Below are positions 15,518 through 20,815 of a DNA stretch of 20,815 nucleotides, in pieces. A model generated the notes under the pieces. The model searched no databases. It was not told where the DNA came from and was given only the letters and a program-made list of their open reading frames with translations. Position 1 is the first letter of the stretch. Every line of letters starts with the position of its first letter. The translations under genes and the position numbers were made by a program. The stretch spans positions 1 through 20,815 of the forward strand of contig CAUGNZ010000032.1 of the NCBI GenBank assembly GCA_959601045.1, given 5' to 3'. The DNA is from an uncultured Collinsella sp. Its GTDB lineage: Bacteria; Actinomycetota; Coriobacteriia; Coriobacteriales; Coriobacteriaceae.

Positions 15518-15532
15518 AGCACATTATGTGCT
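15518..15532. repeat. 15-bp perfect palindrome in the leuS leader
   Basis: AGCACAT-T-ATGTGCT is symmetric over seven bases each side of a central base. It lies about 110 nt upstream of the leuS start. It could be an operator for a dimeric regulator or a small hairpin in the leader RNA. It also contains a CATAAT on the minus strand that resembles a -10, but without a matching -35. Confidence 0.4.
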
Positions 15533-15599
15533 CTTGGGCTGGTGCGGAATTTGCCGCGAGAAATGGTAAGAACGCCCCGCCACATCGTTAACTCGACTG

Positions 15600-15608
15600 A
15601 TGATAGCA
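15600..15608 (-). promoter_or_regulatory. possible extended -10 promoter for leuS
   Basis: The minus strand reads TG-C-TATCAT (15608-15600), an extended -10 with five of six core matches, just after the guaB terminator. No -35 of quality is seen, which is tolerated by extended -10 promoters. This would give a leader of about 185 nt. Confidence 0.4.
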
Positions 15609-15616
15609 AATACAAC

Positions 15617-15651
15617 AAGCGAGATGCCTGCGACTTGCAGGCATCTCGCTT
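15617..15651 (-). terminator. guaB terminator
   Basis: AAGCGAGATGCCTGC (15617-15631) pairs perfectly with GCAGGCATCTCGCTT (15637-15651) around a 5-nt loop. On the minus strand GTTGTATTTG follows, a moderately U-rich tail. It lies about 50 nt after the guaB stop codon. Confidence 0.75.
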
Positions 15652-15699
15652 TATCTAAATAACGTGGTTGAGGCTCAACCTTTATGTGCAGGTCTTATC

Positions 15700-17211
15700 T
15701 TATCGATACGTTACGCTCTGTTGGGAGTCCTTGACTACGACGTCGTGGGCTCCGCCTTCGACGATGGAGGTGGAGCTGACCAGGGTCAGGCGCGCCTTTT
15801 CCTGGAGCTCGGGGATCGAGAGGGCGCCGCAGTTGCACATCGTGGACTTGACCTTGTAGAGTGTGCCGCCCACGCCGTCCTTGAGGGAGCCGGCGTACGG
15901 GACGTAGGAGTCGACGCCCTCGACGAAGCTGAGCTTCGCGGCGCCGCCCAGGTCGTAGCGCTGCCAGTTGCGGGCACGCGCAGAACCCTCGCCCCAGTAC
16001 TCCTTCATGTACTGGCCGTTGACGTTGACGCGCTCGGTCGGGCTCTCGTCAAAGCGGGCGAAGTAGCGGCCCAGCATCATAAAGTCGGCGCCCATGGCAA
16101 GGGCGAGCGTCATGTGGTAGTCGTAGACGATGCCGCCGTCGGAGCACACGGGCACGTAGACACCGGTCTCCTCGTAGTACTCGTCGCGAGCGCGGCAGAC
16201 GTCGATCAGCGCGGTGGCCTGGCCACGACCGATACCCTTGGTCTCGCGGGTAATGCAGATGGAACCGCCGCCGATACCGACCTTGATGAAGTCGGCACCG
16301 CAGTCGGCCAGGAATCGGAAGCCCTCGGCGTCGACGACGTTACCGGCACCGACCTTGACGTCCTCGCCGTAGTTGGCGCGGATCCACTCGATGGTGCGCT
16401 TCTGCCACTCGCTGAAGCCCTCGGAAGAGTCGATGCACAGGACATCGGCGCCGGCCTCGATGAGCAGCGGCACGCGCTCGGCATAGTCGCGGGTGTTGAT
16501 ACCGGCGCCGACCATGTAGCGCTTATCGCCGTCGAGCAGCTCGTTGGGGTTGGTCTTGTGGCTGTCGTAATCCTTGCGGAAGACGATGCCCATGAGGTGA
16601 TCGTTGTCGTCGACAATGGGCAGAGCGTTGAGCTTGTTGTCCCAGATGACGTCGTTGGCAACCTTGAGGCTGATGTTCTTGTCGCCCACGATGAGCTGCT
16701 CGCGCGGGGTCATGAACTCGGAGACCTTCTTCTGGTGGTCATCGCGGCTGGGGCGATAGTCACGGCTGGTGACGATGCCCAGGAGCTTGCCCTTGGGAGT
16801 GCCATCGTCGGTGACCGGCATGGTGGAGTGGCCGGTCTTCTCCTTGAGCTCGATGACCTGCTCCATGGTCATGTCGGGGGTCAGCGTGGAATCGGACTGA
16901 ACGAAACCAGCCTTGTGATCCTTAACGGCCTTAACCATAGCAGCCTCGGACTCGGGGGTCTGAGAACCGTAAATGAAGGACAGGCCACCCTCGGTAGCGA
17001 GCGCGACGCCCATGTCGACGCCCGAGACGGACTGCATGATGGCGGAAACCATGGGGATGTTCAGGGTGATTGCCGGCTTCTCACCGCGCTTGAAGCGGGT
17101 TAGCGGCGTCTTAAGAGAGACGTTGTTGGGGATGCACTGCGAGGACGAGTAACCAGGAACCAGCAGATACTCCGAAAACGTGTGGGACTCACCGGGAAAG
17201 AACGTAGCCAT
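15700..17211 (-). CDS. guaB: IMP dehydrogenase, Tritrichomonas-like type
   Basis: Oxidises IMP to XMP with NAD+, the committed step of guanine nucleotide synthesis. The 503-aa protein has a TIM barrel with a CBS-pair insert (about 100-215). The catalytic loop is GIGGGSICITRETKGIGRGQ, with Cys319, instead of the usual bacterial form with SICTTR. The flap carries Arg418-Tyr419 in NWQRYD. Asp261, Lys310, Asp358, Arg382 and Glu431 also fall at the numbers known for the T. foetus enzyme. The ATG at 17211 has AAAGGAG 4 nt upstream. The gene is transcribed alone, diverging from the ModE-like gene, and has a strong terminator. Confidence 0.96.
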   Translation of the reverse strand: MATFFPGESHTFSEYLLVPGYSSSQCIPNNVSLKTPLTRFKRGEKPAITLNIPMVSAIMQSVSGVDMGVALATEGGLSFIYGSQTPESEAAMVKAVKDHKAGFVQSDSTLTPDMTMEQVIELKEKTGHSTMPVTDDGTPKGKLLGIVTSRDYRPSRDDHQKKVSEFMTPREQLIVGDKNISLKVANDVIWDNKLNALPIVDDNDHLMGIVFRKDYDSHKTNPNELLDGDKRYMVGAGINTRDYAERVPLLIEAGADVLCIDSSEGFSEWQKRTIEWIRANYGEDVKVGAGNVVDAEGFRFLADCGADFIKVGIGGGSICITRETKGIGRGQATALIDVCRARDEYYEETGVYVPVCSDGGIVYDYHMTLALAMGADFMMLGRYFARFDESPTERVNVNGQYMKEYWGEGSARARNWQRYDLGGAAKLSFVEGVDSYVPYAGSLKDGVGGTLYKVKSTMCNCGALSIPELQEKARLTLVSSTSIVEGGAHDVVVKDSQQSVTYR

Positions 17212-17261
17212 GTTTCTCCTTTTTCCATGCGACCGGTCGGCTGCAGGCCTCGTAGGACCCA

Positions 17262-17281
17262 GCCCAACCTTGGGCGCCCAA
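17262..17281. repeat. overlapping inverted repeats in the guaB leader
   Basis: GCCCAA (17262-17267), TTGGGC (17270-17275) and GCCCAA (17276-17281) lie in a row. The middle block can pair with either flank, and 17270-17281 is a perfect 12-bp palindrome. This is either an operator or a pair of mutually exclusive small hairpins in the guaB 5' leader. Confidence 0.4.
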
Positions 17282-17290
17282 TACTGGGGA

Positions 17291-17319
17291 AGTATCTTAA
17301 CGCACTTTGGCTGCTACAA
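17291..17319 (-). promoter_or_regulatory. possible guaB promoter
   Basis: The minus strand reads TTGTAG (17319-17314), a 17-nt spacer and GATACT (17296-17291). The match to consensus is modest (three and four of six), but the spacing is ideal and the site lies about 80 nt before the guaB start. Confidence 0.35.
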
Positions 17320-17320
17320 T
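17312..17320 (+). promoter_or_regulatory. possible extended -10 promoter for the ModE-like gene
   Basis: The plus strand reads TG-C-TACAAT (17312-17320), an extended -10 with five of six core matches. It overlaps the proposed guaB -35 on the other strand, so the two promoters would exclude each other. Confidence 0.45.
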
Positions 17321-17404
17321 GCATGGTTTAGAAAGAGCACACGAGGGTTTGACGCAGGCTTTGCGTTTGCCCAGCAAACACTTTAGCGGGGAGACGTGGA
17401 GCGT

Positions 17405-17749
17405 ATGAAGTACAAGACGACGGCAAAGTTGGTCATTCAAGCGTGCGACAAGGATTTGCCGGGCGTCTTCGGCCACGGCTGCGTCTTGTTGCTGCAAGGT
17501 ATCGCCCGCGAGCACTCGCTCAACCGTGCCGCCAAGAGCATGGGTATGGCGTATTCCAAGGCCTGGCGCATCGTAAACGAGGCCGAAGGTCAGCTGGGAT
17601 GCAAACTCATCGAGCGCGACGGCGCCCGCGGATCCACCCTCACCCCCGCCGGCGAGCGAGCCATAGCAGTCTACGAGGAGCTGCAGGCCGATATCAACAA
17701 CGTCATCGCCACCAAAGCCAACGCCCTCATCGTCAGCATCAAAGAGTAG
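17405..17749 (+). CDS. ModE N-terminal-type winged-helix regulator, no molybdate domain
   Basis: A 114-aa protein that looks like a free-standing DNA-binding domain of the ModE/LysR-type winged helix. Family features are LLLQGIAREHSLNRAAKSMG (helix-turn-helix), MAYSKAWRIVNEAEG (recognition helix and dimer region), LGCKLIER and the wing LTPAGERAI. Full ModE proteins carry a C-terminal molybdate-binding domain, which is absent here, so the effector is unknown. The start is uncertain: ATG at 17405 has GGAG 3 nt and GGGGAG 11 nt upstream, while GTG at 17396 lies only 2 nt from GGGGAG. The gene diverges from guaB, and its last 11 nt overlap the convergent PLP-fold gene. Confidence 0.8.
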   Translation: MKYKTTAKLVIQACDKDLPGVFGHGCVLLLQGIAREHSLNRAAKSMGMAYSKAWRIVNEAEGQLGCKLIERDGARGSTLTPAGERAIAVYEELQADINNVIATKANALIVSIKE

Positions 17750-18743
17750 CTAACTTGCGAAGGGCGTTGTCTAGGGTGGACGCTACAACCAGGGGATCGT
17801 CGGTACCGGCGAAGAGGCGGATGGTTCCCCCCTGCTTGCCGCGTGGGGCCGAAAGGCGTGTCGTTGCGCCGCCGGCGGGCGACGTGCGGAACTCCCCCGG
17901 CAATGTGTCGAACAGCTCACCCGCACTTCGCTCGATAAGGTCAAACTCAACTGCCGGGCCAAAGCCGTGCTCGAGGATTCCCGTTGCAACCGCATGATCG
18001 GGATGCGAACCCAGCCCTGGATAGCGCACGTTGCGCACTATCTCGTTGGCAGCCAGATACTCGGCCAGTGCACGTGCGCGGTCGAAGTGAGCCTGCATGC
18101 GAGCATCGAGCGAGTCCAGCCCGCGCTCCAGCACGTCGGCCTCGTCAGCAGTCAAATCAAGCTTGGCCAAGCCGCAGCCCTCAAGCAGGGCATGCGTGCA
18201 CTCGGCAGCTGCATCCACACGATGGCGCTTGAGCTGCGAGCGCGCCACCGAGACGGCGACGAGCTTGCGCGGAGCTTCGCCGGCACACACGCGATCGAGC
18301 GCCTCGAGCGACAGCGCAGCACCCAGCCGCAGCGGATCGCAGCCAAAAGCCGACGCCACGGTGTTGTCCACAACCAGCAGCGCATGAGCCTCACGCGCCG
18401 CCCAACCCAGCGCGCGCAAATCGGGAACACGCAGGCCAAAGCCGCCGATTGAATTCACAAACCACCACAGGTGCGGCACCTCGGCATCAAACGCGGTGGC
18501 AAAACCCTCGGACGCGGCGGCAAACGCCGCAACCGACGGCTCCCCCACGAGCACAACGTCGCAGGCATCAAAGCCGCGCGCAAACGCATCGGCAAAGTCA
18601 TCGGCAAACACGACCAGGTGATCGCTGGGACGCACAATCCCCAGCAGCGACAGCGCCGCCGGCACGTGCGAGGCCGCAACAAGACGCGCCTCACGCGCGC
18701 CGGCCCTTGCAGCCCAGGACTCTTCTAGCTGTTGCACGTCCAC
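17739..18743 (-). CDS. degenerate Cys/Met-metabolism PLP-fold protein
   Basis: About 334 aa, related to the cystathionine gamma-synthase family of PLP enzymes. Recognisable parts (numbered from an upstream TTG at 18770, which adds nine residues) are LLVVDNT (131-137, the cofactor-contacting Asp), VRYPGLGSHPDHAVA (248-262) and a C-terminal IRLFAGTDD. The protein is shorter than the usual 380-400 aa and lacks the normal N-terminal SRxxNPT region. The Schiff-base lysine motif is not intact: where S-x-T-K and then GGH are expected, it has SVAR followed by SQLK (K181), with no GGH. It may be a diverged enzyme or a pseudo-enzyme. I prefer GTG at 18743, with AAGGGA 9 nt upstream. Its end overlaps the ModE-like gene. 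Confidence 0.75.
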   Translation of the reverse strand: MDVQQLEESWAARAGAREARLVAASHVPAALSLLGIVRPSDHLVVFADDFADAFARGFDACDVVLVGEPSVAAFAAASEGFATAFDAEVPHLWWFVNSIGGFGLRVPDLRALGWAAREAHALLVVDNTVASAFGCDPLRLGAALSLEALDRVCAGEAPRKLVAVSVARSQLKRHRVDAAAECTHALLEGCGLAKLDLTADEADVLERGLDSLDARMQAHFDRARALAEYLAANEIVRNVRYPGLGSHPDHAVATGILEHGFGPAVEFDLIERSAGELFDTLPGEFRTSPAGGATTRLSAPRGKQGGTIRLFAGTDDPLVVASTLDNALRKLATL

Positions 18744-18825
18744 ACGGCACCATCCCTTACATAAAACCAAACCAAGACCAGCCCACCCAGGTCGAGAAAA
18801 CGTCAGCGCAAGCAGCGTCGAGCGG

Positions 18826-18849
18826 TCCGGCGTTCGTTAGAACGCCGGA
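18826..18849 (-). terminator. 10-bp hairpin after the DUF4956 gene
   Basis: TCCGGCGTTC (18826-18835) pairs perfectly with GAACGCCGGA (18840-18849) around a GTTA loop, 6 nt after the DUF4956 stop. There is no U tract on the minus strand downstream. Its core resembles the hairpin after rpoD at 238-265. It separates the polymer-type trio from the PLP-fold gene. Confidence 0.45.
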
Positions 18850-18855
18850 ACAAAA

Positions 18856-19521
18856 TTAGCCGTGATATTCGCCGTTGTATTGGATCAACGTTAGATCTTC
18901 CACGCCATCGAGCGCGCGGATGGCGTCGGCGTAGGGCATGTCCACACCGTCCGAGAAGACCTCGACGGCCATCTCGACCTTGTCGCCGCGCATGGTCTTG
19001 GACTTGACGGAAAACTTGGTGCGCCCAAACGCGCGCACGATATCATCGCCGGTGGTCTGGCCAGCGTAGTGAATGACCATCATGTACACGCGCGCCTTGT
19101 CTTGGTGACTCGCAAAGCCGGCGATCATCGCCACGATGACCACCGCCGTGAGTCCCACGAGCGCATACATGCCGGCGCCCGCCGTAATGCCCGTGGTAAT
19201 GGCCCAGAACAGATACAGCAGGTCGAGCGGGTCCTTGACCGCCGTACGATAACGAACGATGGACAGAGCACCGACCATACCGAGCGAGATGACCACGTTG
19301 GTCGAGATCGCGAGCGTCACCATGCACGTGAGCACGCACATGCCCACGAGCGTCACGGCAAAGCTACGCGAATACACCACGCCGGTAAAAAAGCGCTTGT
19401 ACACGTAATAGATCAGGATGCCCATGGCGAGCGCCACGAGCAGCGAAAGGCCGATCTTGGCAGGGTCGACCTGGCCAAACGCCTCCAAGACGGAGTTCTT
19501 AAAAAAGTCCCTGGTGCTCAT
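18856..19521 (-). CDS. DUF4956 family membrane protein
   Basis: A 221-aa integral membrane protein with about four to five hydrophobic segments (near 21-40, 53-72, 74-90, 101-118 and 119-136). A soluble C-terminal domain (about 140-221) follows. The stretch GALSIVRYRTAVKDPLDLLY (85-104) is the conserved signature I associate with DUF4956. The function of the family is unknown. The ATG lies 4 nt after the stop of the VTC-domain gene, with GAGGGG about 12 nt upstream, so the two are co-translated. Pairing of a VTC-type polymerase domain with this membrane protein suggests it is the membrane partner or channel (inference). Confidence 0.85.
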   Translation of the reverse strand: MSTRDFFKNSVLEAFGQVDPAKIGLSLLVALAMGILIYYVYKRFFTGVVYSRSFAVTLVGMCVLTCMVTLAISTNVVISLGMVGALSIVRYRTAVKDPLDLLYLFWAITTGITAGAGMYALVGLTAVVIVAMIAGFASHQDKARVYMMVIHYAGQTTGDDIVRAFGRTKFSVKSKTMRGDKVEMAVEVFSDGVDMPYADAIRALDGVEDLTLIQYNGEYHG

Positions 19522-19524
19522 GGT

Positions 19525-20316
19525 CTAAATATCCCCTCGGTTCTCAAAATTCGATTCCCAGTAATTAAATCCGCGCAGGTAGGCGGTCTTTTCGTAACAC
19601 AGGCAGTACTTGGAGACCGCCGTAAGCTCGGCCGCTCCCGGCGGCACCATATCACGCACCAGCTGCGGGCAAAACTCGGTAAACTTGACCTCCATCACCA
19701 GCTTGCCGGGCTCCAGGACCGGCAGCGCGGACAGCGTCGCGTCAAAGATATCGAAGCTTCCCACCGCGGCACGCACGTTCATGTCAAACGTGATGCGCAC
19801 GGTGCCCTCGTCCATCACCCACGGCTCGCGCTCGTAATCCACGATGGTCCGCGGGCGCATCATGTTGCAGATGCACTCGATGTAGAACTCGCGGCAGAGT
19901 TGGTGCGGGCTCCTCAGCAAAAAGTCGTAGTCGCCAGCCAGGATCTGCTCAAACTCGCCGCGCGTAAGCGGCGCGTCCTCCTTGTAGATCCAGCTGCCGT
20001 ACTTCTTTTTGCGCTCGAGCTTAATCACCTTGTCGCTGCCGTTATAGATACGCACGCGATACTTTTTGCGCATGAGAATGCCGGCATCTTTTTCCTCGTA
20101 GGCCGAGTTGCAGTAGTCGTCAAAATACAGGCTGCGAATGGTGTAACCACCCGCCCGCGCATGCTTGTCCAGTTTAAAAACCGGCGCCATGCGACAGGCA
20201 AGCGCGGAGTGCTCACCCTCGTTAATGAGATATTTGAGCTCGTGGCGATAGCGCTCCTGCGTGGCACGTGCAGGCGGGGCCGACAAGCGCTCAAGCAGCG
20301 CGCTAGCCCTCCTCAT
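19525..20316 (-). CDS. VTC-domain polyphosphate polymerase-like protein
   Basis: A 263-aa soluble protein with the VTC tunnel fold, which in yeast Vtc4 polymerises polyphosphate from ATP. Matching charged motifs are RHELKY (24-29, Lys28), RSLYFD (61-66), KYRVRIYN (85-92, two Arg), KLERKKK (99-105), R174 and R182 around RITFDMNVR, VMEVKF (208-212 region, Glu209 and Lys211) and SKYCLCY (235-241, Lys236). All the basic and acidic tunnel positions I would expect are present, so catalysis is plausible. No SPX domain or membrane segment is present. The ATG has GGAGG 6 nt upstream and overlaps the preceding CotH-like gene by 14 nt. The true product has not been shown for this type. Confidence 0.85.
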   Translation of the reverse strand: MRRASALLERLSAPPARATQERYRHELKYLINEGEHSALACRMAPVFKLDKHARAGGYTIRSLYFDDYCNSAYEEKDAGILMRKKYRVRIYNGSDKVIKLERKKKYGSWIYKEDAPLTRGEFEQILAGDYDFLLRSPHQLCREFYIECICNMMRPRTIVDYEREPWVMDEGTVRITFDMNVRAAVGSFDIFDATLSALPVLEPGKLVMEVKFTEFCPQLVRDMVPPGAAELTAVSKYCLCYEKTAYLRGFNYWESNFENRGDI

Positions 20317-20815
20317 ACGTGTCCTCCACGACCTTACCGCCGTCTTGCACGTAAAAACACTTCATGCCGTAGTGCTTGCCGTCGTCGGTCACATAGTAGT
20401 CAAAAGCATCTTGCGTATAGCCGTCGGAGTTGGTGGCGCGCACGCGCACAAAATACTGGCCGGAATCGGGCGCATCGCAGGTCACTTCGGGAAGCAGCAC
20501 GTCCTCGGCCTTAAAAAGCACGTCCTTGATGGCATAATCCCGCGCCAGCTCCACGGTATAGCGAATGTCACGCGCCTTAAAATCGTAAGACGCATCCCAG
20601 TTAATACGCAGCTTACCGTTATCGATCTGCGGCACGCCAATAAAGAACGGCATGGGCTTTTTAAAACTTTCGCAGTAGCTCTTATAGTTCTCCTCGATCT
20701 CGGAGGGAATCGCCGCGGCGATCTGCTCGTATTGGTCCTTGGTGACAGGCAGATTGTCGATATCGGGCGAAGCAAAGACCAGGGATTCAGTCACCTCGCG
20801 GTAGTTCTTGATCAT
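20303..20815 (-). CDS. C-terminal part of a probable CotH-family protein (cut by window edge)
   Basis: The visible 170 residues run to the right edge of the window, so the true start is outside. The last part (about 55-145) looks like a fibronectin type III-like beta domain, with GKLRINWDASYD, IRYTVELARD and SGQYFVRVRATNSDG. That layout, together with the neighbours, fits the C-terminus of CotH-type proteins, which often travel with VTC-domain and DUF4956 genes. CotH of Bacillus is an atypical protein kinase. The kinase domain itself is not in view, so this remains a contextual call. It could be another secreted carbohydrate- or surface-binding protein. Its stop overlaps the VTC-domain gene by 14 nt, so the two are tightly coupled. 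Confidence 0.5.
   Translation of the reverse strand: MIKNYREVTESLVFASPDIDNLPVTKDQYEQIAAAIPSEIEENYKSYCESFKKPMPFFIGVPQIDNGKLRINWDASYDFKARDIRYTVELARDYAIKDVLFKAEDVLLPEVTCDAPDSGQYFVRVRATNSDGYTQDAFDYYVTDDGKHYGMKCFYVQDGGKVVEDTYEEG

Noticed and set aside
15411..15524. N-terminal extension of leuS
   Set aside because: Pro-rich sequence from the C-rich leader. AAAGGAG directly before ATG 15410 fixes the start.
12810..15569. Long plus-strand open frame (919 codons) opposite leuS
   Set aside because: Antisense shadow of leuS with no recognisable domain and no ribosome site.
15411..15610. T-box riboswitch in the leuS leader
   Set aside because: Only GGCACCGC matches part of the T-box sequence. The TGG bulge is absent and no specifier stem or terminator/antiterminator pair is visible.
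15424..15618. Leucine-codon-rich leader peptide upstream of leuS (TTG start, several rare Leu codons)
   Set aside because: The start codon abuts the guaB terminator and precedes the likely transcription start. The Leu codons reflect the AT-rich promoter region. No ribosome site.

Overview
The window reads as chromosome from a GC-rich actinobacterium of the class Coriobacteriia, most likely Collinsella or a close relative. This is a judgement from gene content, codon bias and protein style, not from a search. Nearly every gene lies on the minus strand. I see no CRISPR array, tRNA, rRNA, insertion sequence or prophage gene.

Region 1 (about 125-11894, minus strand) is one long run of information-processing genes: rimP, nusA, infB, rbfA, nrnA, truB, ribF, dnaG, rpoD. 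It starts at a good sigma-A-type promoter (11866-11894). An intrinsic terminator lies between that promoter and rimP, so the operon is probably controlled by attenuation, plausibly by NusA itself. Genes overlap or nearly touch, except for a 91-nt hairpin-bearing gap between nusA and infB and about 110 nt before rpoD. The classical nusA-infB operon is thus joined to dnaG-rpoD by an 8-nt ribF/dnaG overlap. The genes normally found between nusA and infB (ylxR, ylxQ) are absent, and NusA carries an unusual C-terminal Cys/His motif. Downstream of rpoD are a short hairpin and a 100-nt nested inverted repeat.

Region 2 (11895-17395) holds a plus-strand lipoprotein gene of unknown function, a terminator usable from both sides, leuS with a long leader containing a G-quadruplex-type run, and guaB. 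The GuaB protein matches the Tritrichomonas foetus IMP dehydrogenase in length and in the numbering of its key active-site residues. guaB is divergent from a small ModE-type DNA-binding protein gene, and their predicted promoter elements overlap.

Region 3 (17396-20815) holds the ModE-like gene, which overlaps tail-to-tail a degenerate gene of the Cys/Met-metabolism PLP enzyme fold. Beyond it is a tightly coupled trio on the minus strand: the C-terminal part of a probable CotH-type protein (cut by the window edge), a VTC-type polyphosphate polymerase domain protein, and a DUF4956 membrane protein. This trio is the best candidate here for a poorly described system, possibly making or exporting an anionic polymer at the envelope.
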